Origin: Saitoella complicata NRRL Y-17804
Lineage: Eukaryota; Ascomycota; Saitoellomycetes; Saitoellales; Saitoellaceae
NCBI RefSeq assembly: GCF_001661265.1
Contig: NW_017566998.1
Coordinates: forward strand, 186,001 to 250,000
Length of the DNA: 64,000 nt
Direction: 5' to 3'
This document shows positions 51,816 through 63,427 of this stretch, one piece after another; position 1 is the stretch's first letter; each line of letters begins with the position of its first letter. The notes under the pieces were generated by a model. That model was given only the letters and a program-made list of their open reading frames with translations. It was not told the origin of the DNA and searched no databases. The position numbers were made by a program, and so were the translations under genes.

Positions 51816-53298
51816 TTAGATCCCACCTACAGCAGCCGAAGCGGAAGCTGGGTTGTCGGCAATACGCAAAGTAACCTCTCCTGATTGCGTAATATATCTG
51901 GTCAGACAAGTCAGCAACACGATTCACGTTGACTCCTGGACAGTCTTGTCTTACCTGACCCATGGCAGAGCCTGGTAGTTGAGCTTCGGCTCAATGATCT
52001 TCAAGTACCTCACTTGGATACCACTCGTAGTAAAGTATGGGATCTCGAACTTGATCTCCACTGGTCTCTTCTTCGTCTCCACCTGCTCGCCCTTGACGGA
52101 GGGCAAGTTGAGTTCAGCACGCATCATGAACTCCTTACCACCACCAAACTGCTTAATCTTCCAAATGATCGCAGACTTCTCAGGCGCATATTGCACAGTG
52201 CCGGTGGAAGTGCGGAAACGGGGGGTGTCGGCGTCCTCCGGGACTGGAATGAGGATCTCGACGTTGTTGGCTGTCGAGCGACGCTTGAACTGTCCTTTTG
52301 CCTGTTCGGAAATTCCATATTAGCAAGCGGTTTGCTCGATTCCAAAGGAAACTTCGAACCTTGACCATATACTCCAATCTGCTCCCCGAGTGACTCTCGA
52401 TCAAGCATTCCACCCAGATCAAAGGCTTAACAGCCGTGTTCAACCGGTAACTCATCAACTCAAACTCGCCATCCGGTGGAATAAACGAGATTGTTCTGTC
52501 GTTCTCGAACCTAGACAACCTCACACATTGATGGAACTTGACATCCTCCATCTCGATACTCTTTCCTCTGCTTGTCCTTCCCGTAGTCTCGAACATCACC
52601 TTGTCGTTCAAACCCAACCGCAATTCGGGCATACCTGATAGGTAACACTTCATCTTAACTGCACCAAGGATTTCTGAACGAATGACGTTTCCGGCAGCGT
52701 TAACCATAAGGTTGACAGATTCGACGACATCGAGGAAGACTTCGTTTTTGCGATAGCGTATACCTTCAGAACGCCAGGACACTGCGTTGGTGACGGCCAT
52801 TGGGGGTCGTGCTTGTACTTCGAGTTTGTGAGATTCTTGGGTGATGTACTCTTGCAGAATCTTAGTTTCCGTTGTCTGTGGGTAACCAAAGTCCATCATT
52901 TCATCCAGCAATTCGTAAATGATGACAAAATTGTCGCGGATCGACTCCTCTTCCAGTGTTTTGAAGTATTCCGTCAAGACCTGTACCAGCTTATGCATGA
53001 ACAGTAGGATCTCAGTCGCATTAGTGTTTCGCTTCGTCAGTGATAATAGGTAGAGGTTGTGGTGTCTGATATAGAGATACTAGGGATGATGTTAGCAAAA
53101 CATCCGGCTTGGTCACATTGATCCACGTACGTTGATACCCTCATGAGTGAAACAGGGTGTAGGCGTTACGTTCTCCTCCTCAGCCTCGTTCAGAAGAGGC
53201 ATAAACTTCTCCACCGCCGACATAGGGATATCACCGCGGTAATTCCGGGCGAGAAGGGTCTTCCCCTTCATATCAAGGAAGAAAAGGCAGGAAGCCAT
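51816..53298 (-). CDS. APM1: AP-1 clathrin adaptor medium (mu1) subunit
   Basis: Sorts cargo with YxxPhi signals between trans-Golgi and endosomes. Exons 53298..53131, 53079..52360, 52301..51955 and 51897..51816 give 438 residues. The longin-like N-terminus MASCLFFLDMKGKTLLARNY is followed by FKTLEEESIRDNFVIIYELL DEMMDFGYPQTTE (mu1-type) and RPPMAVTNAVSWRSEGIRYR. The mu-homology domain reads KNEVFLDVVESVNLMVNAAG, then FHQCVRLSRFENDRTISFIP, PPDGEFELMSYRLNTAVKPL and TSGIQVRYLKIIEPKLNYQA, ending LPWVRYITQSGEVTLRIADN. The choice of mu1 over mu2 rests on SWRSEGIRY and overall match. Confidence 0.93.
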
Positions 53299-53643
53299 AT
53301 CTGCTGTTTCTGAAGCGTAGCAGCGTTACTGAGTTTAATGTCGCCTTCCAACTGAATACTCCGTATCACTGCCTCCAGAATGCTATCCAGATCTCTTCCT
53401 CCAGATTTCGGTTTGTTGCTCTCGTTGCATTCGTGCTTGGTGGTGCAGGACGAAGCGGTAACCGGTGACGCCAGGTGAAATAACCTTGACTTAACCCCTG
53501 ACAGGTTAATTGAGATGTACGTACGTTAATGAGAACCCACCTCCGCAAGTATCGCCCACAAATACAATCGATACCTCGGTACCAGTATCATCCCTCTCTT
53601 TCACCCCTATACCTCTCCGCGACCCATCTACAACTTCGTCAAT

Positions 53644-54263
53644 ATGTCATCAAACGGTTCCGCCACGGCTTTGCGTCGCCTCATGAAGGAATACCAAGAG
53701 ATTAGTCAGAATGCGCCAGAAGGCATCATGGCAGGTGTGTTGTGGCTGTCTGCAAGACTTCTTGGAAGCTCTCTGACTTAGTTACACAGGTCCATCTGAC
53801 GAGAACAACTTCTTCGTGTGGGACTGCCTTATTCAGGGTCCTGAAGGCACGCCTTTCGAAGGAGGTCTCTTCCCGGCTACTCTTACTTTCCCGAAGGTAT
53901 GCTTATAAAGCTTATCCGTTACAGAATATCATGATTAACACGTTGCTTCAGGACTACCCCCTCTCGCCACCTGTCATGAAGTTCACCTCAGAGATGTTCC
54001 ACCCAAATGTCTACCCCGACGGTACCGTCTGCATCTCCATCCTACACGCTCCAGGAGACGACCCAAACCAGTACGAGTCATCTTCGGAAAGATGGTCACC
54101 AGTGCAGTCTGTGGAGAAGATCTTGATTAGCGTGCAGAGCATGCTGAGTGAGCCGAATGACGAGAGTGGAGCAAATATCGAAGCATGCAAGGTGTGGCGA
54201 GATGACAGGAAGCAGTATAACAGGATTGTGAGACGGTTGGCACGGGAGACGCTTGGATTGTAA
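53644..54263 (+). CDS. UBC7: Ubiquitin-conjugating enzyme E2, Ubc7/UBE2G type (ERAD)
   Basis: E2 acting in ER-associated degradation with Hrd1/Doa10-type ligases. Exons 53644..53734, 53790..53896 and 53952..54263 give 169 residues. The HPN motif and catalytic Cys (about residue 93) are in [20 protein letters not shown]. The insertion [20 protein letters not shown] after the active site is the acidic loop specific to the Ubc7/Cdc34/UBE2G group. It ends [10 protein letters not shown] without a membrane anchor, so a Cue1-like partner would be needed for ER recruitment. Introns are 55 nt each. Confidence 0.95.
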
Positions 54264-54515
54264 GCGGTGGTGGCGGGATGTAGGTGGCAGGCGGCGAGCA
54301 CAGAGAAGCGAAGTCGGTGTAGCGATGTCGGAGCTTGCATGGATTACGAGAGTGGTATACGCATGCTGGAGCTAATCCGCACCTTCTTTATTGTCAGAGT
54401 CTCTAATGCGAGAGACTTTCCTTTATTCTCCATTGACCACGAATCCCAAAAGCAAGATGTAAACGCCAGTATAAATAAAATTCCCATGCCTTGTGTCCTC
54501 GTCCAGCGACGACGT

Positions 54516-55165
54516 CTACTCAGCCTTTCCCTTTCCCTTGTCATCGACCTCCTCAACAGAGAGGTTAATCTTCTCAGCAGCAGCAGCCATCTCCTGCAAC
54601 TCCTCTTCACCGAGCTCGACACCCTCCTCGTCAACGATCCTCATCTTCTTCTCGCCACTGCCCTCACCCTCGTCCTTCGCCGCAGGCTCCTCCTTCACCT
54701 CGGTATTTTGAAGCATCCAGTCGACGACCTCCTCCTTGTCATTTGCTTGTGCCTCCCAGATCGGGGTCCTGCTCATGTCGTTCTTGGAGGAGAAGTCCGC
54801 GCCGGCCTTGATGAGGACTTGGACAACTGGGAGATGGCCAAGGAGACATGACCAATGCAGAGGAGTGTTCCCTCTCTCATTCTGAATATTCAGAAGGCTC
54901 TTATCCGCAATTTCCTGGATTAACGCGTTTACAATGTCTGCGGATCAGGTTAGCTCATATTGCATTCTTCCCGCAATGCAAACGTACCGACGTGACCATT
55001 CGCAGCAGCCATATGCAGCGCAGTATTTCCAGTATATTCATCTTGCGCCTTCAACAGTTCCTCTTTCCGGTCTGCGAATTGGGCGAAGTACGCGTTGATC
55101 TCCTCGAGATCGCCGTAGCGGGCTGATAGAATGAAATCGTCCGTATCGAATTCGAGAGTAGCCAT
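54516..55165 (-). CDS. Ankyrin-repeat protein, Yar1-like
   Basis: Exons 55165..54988 and 54937..54516 give 199 residues. Two to three ankyrin repeats are visible: FILSARYGDLEEINAYFAQF, EYTGNTALHMAAANGHVDIV and NERGNTPLHWSCLLGHLPVV, with a partial one at NDMSRTPIWEAQANDKEEVV. An acidic tail follows (EEELQEMAAAAEKINLSVEE ending KGKGKAE). Size, repeat number and acidic tail match yeast Yar1, the dedicated chaperone of ribosomal protein uS3. This assignment is from architecture and not proven. The stop lies 253 bp from the UBC7 stop (convergent). Confidence 0.78.
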
Positions 55166-56054
55166 AATGAAGCTCTGCGAAGGAATAAACAATGCACGAT
55201 GCTCTTGATGCTTTTTTTTATTAGGATCGAGGAGGTCAAGGATCGGACTTTCTCGGTGATTTGCTTGTACGGCTGCGGGTCGCGTTTCACCGAACGTTAA
55301 ATGCACCCAAATTTGTGGGGCTGAAGCTGCGGCGTGCCTTAATCAAGCTGTGGCGCACGAAGAAGTCTACGTTACTGCCGAACTTTAACTGTTTGAAAAG
55401 GTGAACCTTGAACCATAGAAGTTGTTAGGGACTTGTAAGCTCAAGAAATATACATTCCTCTGTGCAAGGGGCTATTTGAGGGGCACTTGCTGAACCCATC
55501 CGATCAGCGCAAGTCTTTGCGTGAGACCACGATGCCTAGGCCAGTCTGATCCCCATGAACTCGACGCGTTGAATCACCGGACTGAGTCGCAACGAATTCG
55601 CCTCAGACTCGACTAAACCGAGTTCTGTTCATCAGAGACCCTGCGATGGTCTAATCGCCAGAACGCAACTCTGATAGATCTGCTATTTAACCTACTGCCA
55701 CTAGTCACTAGTCTTATGCAGTTGTTCCCGCAAACCTGCCTAATCCGTCAAATTCGTTGCACCGTTACACCGGATGCCGCGCGAGACCAGTTCTCCCACA
55801 ATTTCCTGAACCGGTCGCACGACGTCAGCACTGACCATGACGACTGTTCGACCAGGATGGGCAGATCGAGCGGGTTCCCAAACGCGCTTGGGACCTTCGT
55901 TGATAAAAGAGGGCCACCCCCCACCCATCTCAACCCTCATCCCATCTCTCATCCTACCAAAGTCTTTCACAGAAGCACAACTTCTACGAGTACTACCACT
56001 CCCTACACCAGTACTACAAGCAACAAATACCGTACCACCCAATAATCAAGCACC
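55166..56054. other. Divergent intergenic region at the edge of the accessory segment
   Basis: 889 bp with no gene. It contains a small palindrome ACTAGTCACTAGT near 55700 and a pyrimidine-rich leader before the next ATG. Confidence 0.55.
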
Positions 56055-57395
56055 ATGTCTGCCACTACTATCTTTACCGCCTCTTCCGCCGTCACTGGCA
56101 CCTGCGCTGAACAGAACCTTCAGTACCACCAGTCTACAATCAAGCCTGCTCTCGAGATGATCACTCGTCTCAACCAAGACATCCAGGACTACGGGGCTGA
56201 GTTTTGTTACCTCTTCCGCCGCGTCAAGTCATGGGTGGACGACAACTGCACGAGGAATGAGCAGGGCAAGCTTCCCGTGCAGGTCCTTCAGGAGCGCGGT
56301 CACTACTCGTGGATTCAAGATACGGTTATCTTGGCGGCGAAAGAGATCTCAGTATCCGTCTACAATGCTGAAGCCTGTATCGACTCGGACGATCTCGTCG
56401 GTGCTCTTCGCCATGTCCAGGCCTTGGCCAACATGGACTGGACGAACAAGAGCAATACAGCCTATTATGAGAAGAAGATGTTGTTGGATGGCAAGAAGGA
56501 AATGGAGAAGAGCATTTTTAGGAGAGAAGCCGTCATGCCCTCCCTCTTGGCTCTTTGCAACTTCGTCGAACGGGGGTCTGTTGTTCCGGCTGAGTACAGG
56601 GAGTCGGTCAGGCCCTTAGTTACCGGTTTCAAGAACGACACGTTCCGCCAGTTCCAGGGACTCACGGCTGTTCTCGTTGACACCATCGAGGGTACTATCA
56701 AGTACACCGCTGAGGTTGCACTTGAGCGTGCCGCCTATATGGATGACGAGAGTGACCTTGCATTGGAGGTCGACGGCCCCTTCCACGAGATGTCCGAGGA
56801 CTCTTGTGACAGCAGCGATGACAACGCCTCCACCGGCTCATCCACGCCTGACCTCACCTTCTCTCCTGCACCAAGCAAGGAGAAGGTCGGTATGGAAATG
56901 ATTGATGAGTTGTGGCTGTACCAGACCGCTGGAACCGTTGCGTTGAAGCAGCGAACGGGGTTGAGCAGTTATGCTTTTGACAACGCTTTCCTGCCAAGGC
57001 ATCGTCACGTTTTGGGGAAGATTCGGAACTTCGAACCCCCAAAGGAAGTGGTTCCATGCGTCCAAGTTGAAGAGTCTACGGAGGAGAAGCCTGAAGAGAA
57101 GTGTGAAGAGAATTCCGAGGAGAATCTTGAGGAGAAGTCGGAGTGTATGAGAACGGACTATAACTTGGACGACGCATTCCTCCCAAAGCACCGCTACCTT
57201 TTGGAAAAGATCCAGAGATTATGGACCCCATGGACAGCGGTGCCACGCGTTCAAGTCCAAGAGCTCGAGGCTAAGCAAGAGAAGTTGGTGTGCTTCACTC
57301 AAAGCTACTGCCTCGACGCTGCGTTCCGTCCGGAGCATCTTCGTATGTTGGGCAAGATGGAGAGATTTTGGGGACGCAAGAGCTCGAAGGCATAA
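56055..57395 (+). CDS. Orphan protein with three C-terminal DxAFxPxH repeats
   Basis: 446 residues, single exon starting MSATTIFTASSAVTGTCAEQ. The N-terminal ~230 residues look helical (YHQSTIKPALEMITRLNQDI; AVMPSLLALCNFVERGSVVP). An acidic, Ser-rich segment (MSEDSCDSSDDNASTGSSTP) follows. The C-terminal third has three related units: YAFDNAFLPRHRHVLGKIRN (residue 306), YNLDDAFLPKHRYLLEKIQR (369) and YCLDAAFRPEHLRMLGKMER (418). The first two are followed by a similar VxVEE/VQVQE end, with a Glu-rich linker between them. No known domain is recognised. It lies 307 bp left of a DNA transposon but outside its inverted repeats. It may be a lineage-specific gene. Confidence 0.65.
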   Translation: MSATTIFTASSAVTGTCAEQNLQYHQSTIKPALEMITRLNQDIQDYGAEFCYLFRRVKSWVDDNCTRNEQGKLPVQVLQERGHYSWIQDTVILAAKEISVSVYNAEACIDSDDLVGALRHVQALANMDWTNKSNTAYYEKKMLLDGKKEMEKSIFRREAVMPSLLALCNFVERGSVVPAEYRESVRPLVTGFKNDTFRQFQGLTAVLVDTIEGTIKYTAEVALERAAYMDDESDLALEVDGPFHEMSEDSCDSSDDNASTGSSTPDLTFSPAPSKEKVGMEMIDELWLYQTAGTVALKQRTGLSSYAFDNAFLPRHRHVLGKIRNFEPPKEVVPCVQVEESTEEKPEEKCEENSEENLEEKSECMRTDYNLDDAFLPKHRYLLEKIQRLWTPWTAVPRVQVQELEAKQEKLVCFTQSYCLDAAFRPEHLRMLGKMERFWGRKSSKA

Positions 57396-57700
57396 GGAGC
57401 ATAATGCCCAGGATAGCACGGCTACATTGGGAACTGATGTTTACGGGTGCATAGCGATGGAGCATACATGGGGTTTTTCTTTTGGGTAGCAATAGTGTTT
57501 CAGGATCTGCAATTGATTGGCTTTTTGCACAAGCGCCGTCCATATATATGTGGGACACATCCTCCTCCGTTACTGACAGTGTCCCCATCTACACATCACG
57601 CTGAAGAACTCCAAGTCCACTCTCAAAGTTCTTTGCGACAAGGTGTTGTAGAGCATGGGGTATCAGGTTTTACGGTCGGTGAATGTGACTCTCGCGCACC
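57396..57700. other. Intergenic flank left of the transposon
   Basis: 305 bp between the orphan gene and the TA target site. Nothing recognisable. Confidence 0.6.
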
Positions 57701-57702
57701 TA

Positions 57703-57731
57703 CTGCTGTGTGCAAAATTCTTGACGCGCAT
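57703..57731 (+). repeat. Left terminal inverted repeat of the transposon
   Basis: 29 bp, perfectly matching the inverted right end at 60725-60753. Contains GTGCAAAATTCTTGAC, the probable transposase-binding core that recurs in the centre of the element. Confidence 0.92.
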
Positions 57732-57821
57732 TTTCGTACATGCGCGAGACCCCTGTAACGGTAACATAAAACACCTCCAAACAGCTCGAAAAAGGGTCTA
57801 GGAAACTCAGTAAGGGTCGAA

Positions 57822-58919
57822 ATGCTTGGGAAGATATGTGCCGATGTCGACCGTGACAAGGTAATCAACCAATATGCCTCTGGGAAGGATGTCTACGAAA
57901 TCGCGACCAACATTGAGAGGTCTCCTTGCACGGTTTACCGAATTGTGAAGAGATTCGAGGAGACAGGGCTTACTGAGCGTAAGGGCAACTCAACCTGCGG
58001 GCGCAAATCGGCTGTTGACGAGTTTCTGGGCTCGGTAAGTGGACGATTACTGCTCATGGGTACCACCAAGGGCATGACTCAATGACCGCAGCAAATCAAG
58101 TACTTGTACGACAAAAACCCTACCCTGTATCAGGACGACTGTGCTGAGTTCCTCAATGATCAATTCGCTACATCTCTATCGCGCTACCATGTCACCCGCT
58201 ACCTGCAAAAGATTGGATATACCCGTAAGGTTTTGACCTTACGGGCAGCCCAGCGCAACCCTATCTTACGCGCAAACCATGCCATTGAAATGGCTGACTA
58301 TACTCAAGAGCAGCTCGTATTTCTCGACGAATCAGCCGTGGATGAGCGCACGGGTTCACGAAAATTTGGATACTCACCAACAGGCGTCCGCGCAATCCAG
58401 GAGAGGGTCTTTGGACATTCGACACGTTGGAGTGTGCTGCCGGCATTGACTATTGAAGGTTTGAAGGCTCTGCGGATCTTTCAGGGGTCCTTCAATGCTG
58501 ACCGATTCGTCGAATTCATCGAAGAGGACCCGCTACCAATCGTTGGGCCATTCCCTGGTCCAAACAGTGTCATTGTGCTTGATAACTGTCGAATTCATCA
58601 TGATCCAAGGGTTGCTGAACTCTTAGTGAACCAACATGGCTGCCGCATTGTGTTCTTACCGCCATACTCACCCGACCTCAACCCAATTGAGCTCTGTTTC
58701 AGCATGATGAAGGCCTGGATGAAGCGCAATAACAACGACCCTGACGCCCGTCTCGACCCTGCCTCATTTGTTCGTAAAGCGATCGACTATATCAATACAG
58801 ATCTCGAAAAGATCCGCAATTTGTACACGGGCTGTGGTTATGCGCTGACCGGCATGGATTTGCGCCAATATGTTGATAACAACCGTGAAATGGCCGCTCG
58901 AGCGGCTGAGCGGGTGTAG
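57822..58919 (+). CDS. Tc1/mariner/IS630-family DDE transposase (intron-containing, intact)
   Basis: Exons 57822..58034 and 58092..58919 are joined across a 57-nt GTAAGT...GCAG intron, giving 346 residues. The N-terminus has a helix-turn-helix (DKVINQYASGKDVYEIATNI ERSPCTVYRIVKRF), and a second DNA-binding region follows (SLSRYHVTRYLQKIGYTRKV). The DDE_3 endonuclease has its first Asp in LVFLDESAVDERT, the second in SVIVLDNCRIHHDPRV and the Glu in PPYSPDLNPIELCFSMMKAW. I count 35 residues between the second Asp and the Glu. No stop or frameshift is seen, and all three catalytic residues are present. The intron must be spliced for a full protein, because the unspliced frame stops inside it. 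Confidence 0.9.
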
Positions 58920-59085
58920 CTATCATTCATTAGTTCTTATCAGTATTTTCATGAATCAAAGGAACATTTCGTTCATTATTCACGTACTTGCCGTTCTCAC
59001 GGGTCCTTTCCCTAACAAAATGGCCGGGAACTGCCCCACCTACATAGCATGCGAGTGTAGCTCACTAGATTACGCTCCTCTGAGA

Positions 59086-59240
59086 CAAGAATTATGCACG
59101 CTAAGGTAGGGCATGCTGTTTTGTCAAGGTTTGTGCACGCTAACGCACGCTAACGCAGGTATTGCTACGCTAACGCAGGTATTGAGCGTGCATAATCCTT
59201 GACAAAACAGCATGCCCTGCCTTAGCGTGCATAATTCTTG
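59086..59240. repeat. Central palindrome with TIR-like arms
   Basis: Arms 59086-59129 and 59197-59240 are 44-bp inverted copies with one mismatch. Each arm's outer end carries GTGCATAATTCTTG-type sequence close to the element's own TIR. The loop has short direct repeats (GCTAACGCAGGTATTG twice). The single mismatch falls where a TA follows the TIR-like part in the left arm and CA in the right. It lies between the two convergent genes. Confidence 0.85.
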
Positions 59241-59324
59241 ACAACGTCGTTTCGTGCTCGAGTACAGGTTTGCAAAAGAATCAAGCATTGTGGATTGAAA
59301 AGCAGTACAGTACGACAGAGATAA

Positions 59325-60661
59325 CTATAGATCAAAGCTTTCGTCAAACTCCTGGCTTTCGTAGACCTCGAAGGGTGTCACCTCGAGGCCTAGGGGTTCC
59401 CTAGGCTTCGATTGCTGCTCCCGCTGGATACCTTTCCAAACCGGCCACCATTTGCGCATAATCCTCACCCATCCATGCTTCACAGGCGGTAGGCCATTCG
59501 GATCGATGTTCTTGAGATCGTCTAGCACTACTCCATTGTCGACAATTGCATCTCGAACCGTCTGGCAATTAAAGTCGATGTATTCCGGAACCTTGGTCTT
59601 GACATAGGCTAGAAACCCGTCCAAATCATCAGCAGCCGGCCCTTGAAGAGGGCTCGAGCCCCTGAGCATTTGCGTGTCAATGGTTGTTGGGGTAGGGGTC
59701 GGAGTAGGCTTACTCGAGGGAGATAGCGGCGGTAGATCGAATCGAGGCGCAGTCACTGGTGTAGGTAGTTGAGGCATACCGGACGAAGAGTGCCTGCTTT
59801 CAGGTGTTTCCGACTGATCTGTCGACTTGTATGGTGTGAGCAACCCAGCGAAAAGGGGATCATGGAAGGGTGGATCCTCAGCGGTAACCCCATGTTCTTT
59901 CGCAACCAAGTACTTAGACCATAGATTGAGGAGATCATTGGAGATGTATCGATGATAGCCAGAAAAAGGATGAACATAGCAGTACTGCTGGTGGTGCTTG
60001 GCGCATTTGTGCTTAGCCTGTAGGGTCTGAACAGCAAGGATCATTTTCTGAGTCTGAGAGGGGTGCAACGGGGTTTGCTGGTCGAGCTCAAATTGAGAAG
60101 CAGCCCTTGTAGGGTCGTAGTGTGTTTCGATTAGGATAAAAGCTGACCATTTGACCTTGGGTGTGTTGCGCTCAGTGTGGACGGCATCAATGAAGCCTTC
60201 CCAGTCGTCCTCCGTTCGTAGTCTACACCATGGTGCATCCCGGCTCCTTCCACGGCAGACTTTCCAGTTGATATTGGGCTTCAGGGAGTATTTGTTGACG
60301 CCTTCGACGACCATATGATCATGACTGAGCTCCTCGAGGGCGACATCGATCAAAAGCTGGCCTTGGTCGGCCCAAGACCTGACTGGATTGACCGTCCAGG
60401 GTGCTTGAGGATACCTGTGGTTCTTTTGCCAGTGACGAGAACGAAGACCTGGAAGTCGTCGAATCTGCTGATAGCATCAACCGGTGCGTCTTCGTCTTCG
60501 AGTTCGATGACTGTCTTAGGTCGTTTTTCCCTCCGGACTGTATTTGTAGGTGGTGGTGAGGCTGCATCTTCGAGGAGACGGGAGGGCGGTTTAGGGGTAC
60601 GAGACGATGCCCTGCGCTTATACGAAGCCTTAGCAGCTCCTTTCAGCTTCCTTGGAGGCAT
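59325..60661 (-). CDS. Transposon-borne second gene, unknown function
   Basis: Exons 60661..60415 and 60361..59325 (53-nt intron, GTATCC...CAAG) give 427 residues with no stop. The N-terminus is basic and nuclear-like (MPPRKLKGAAKASYKRRASS). A folded-looking domain follows (QLLIDVALEELSHDHMVVEG ... WSAFILIETHYDPTRAASQF). Next is a Cys/His cluster C202-x2-HH-x3-C210-x2-H213 followed by ISNDLLNLWSKYLV, which could bind zinc. A Pro/Ser/Thr linker leads to a C-terminal domain (DLDGFLAYVKTKVPEYIDFN ... GWVRIMRKWWPVWKGIQREQ). I do not recognise it. It is not a transposase. It could be a DNA-binding accessory factor or a captured host gene. Confidence 0.75.
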
Positions 60662-60724
60662 TTTCAAGGTTTGGCGGCGTGTTTGGTGGATTGGTCGTGT
60701 CCTGCACGAATATGCGGTAAAATG

Positions 60725-60753
60725 ATGCGCGTCAAGAATTTTGCACACAGCAG
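60725..60753 (-). repeat. Right terminal inverted repeat of the transposon
   Basis: 29-bp perfect inverted copy of 57703-57731, followed by TA at 60754-60755. Confidence 0.92.
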
Positions 60754-60755
60754 TA

Positions 60756-61141
60756 CGAGCTTGGACGCACAACGCAGCAACGCACTTGAGCTACTTGGCG
60801 CTGGCCATGGCGAACGATTGCAAAGGTTATATGCTAGGGTCTGTGGTACTCTCCATTAAGAGCATTCATCAGGTACGCCTGACATTATTGATTAGTCAGT
60901 GTGCCCGCTCAAATACAGTCTCGTTCGTCCCAATAAAATGTGAAGACTGGATTAGCCACTCCAGCTGATGCTGCCGGATGGGTAACCCCGATATGTGTAT
61001 ATCTTACTTCACTTTGCCTTACTGCGTAATCAGCAACTTCGGTCCTTACATTCACGGGCCACAAAGCCTCTGAATTCGGCACGTCCTGCTCAACGTAGTG
61101 GATTATCATATGGGAAATTCGTTAATTCCTCCCTCTGAAAT
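60756..61141. other. Intergenic flank right of the transposon
   Basis: 386 bp between the right TA and the end of the esterase gene. No gene seen. Confidence 0.6.
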
Positions 61142-63247
<2,106 letters not shown>

Positions 63248-63427
63248 CCTGGTCGAGCTCGATGTCTTTGTCAGAGAGATCTGTACGGCCTCTGGACTTT
63301 ACCATAGAAATAAGCTCGGGCCTACAACGCGGGGGAGGCTGAACGCGCGGTGCAGTTCGGCACAGGCGGGAAACCTTGCAGCATACACCCGAGCAACAAG
63401 AGGAGCAAAAACGGGGCGAGAAATGTG
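63248..63427. promoter_or_regulatory. Bidirectional promoter, esterase / ZUP1-like gene
   Basis: 180 bp between divergent ATGs. Confidence 0.4.

Larger units (their letters stand above)
57703..60753. mobile_element. Two-gene Tc1/mariner-IS630-type DNA transposon
   Basis: 3051-bp element bounded by 29-bp perfect terminal inverted repeats (beginning CTGCTGTGTGCAAAATTC) and flanked on both sides by TA (57701-57702 and 60754-60755), the target duplication of this superfamily. Inside are a transposase gene on the plus strand and a second gene on the minus strand, both open and spliceable, with 3' ends facing a central palindrome at 59086-59240. Arms of that palindrome contain TIR-like sequence, so each gene is bracketed by its own pair of TIR-like ends. 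Perfect TIRs and intact frames suggest a recent insertion. It may be one element with cargo, or two related elements fused side by side. Confidence 0.88.

Noticed and set aside
59086-59240. Central palindrome as an independently inserted MITE
   Set aside because: No TA duplication flanks its outer ends, and its TIR-like parts point outward towards the two genes. A fused-element or internal-site explanation fits better.
57703-60753. Two-gene element as an old broken copy
   Set aside because: TIRs are identical over 29 bp, the TA duplication is clean, and both genes are open with working splice signals.
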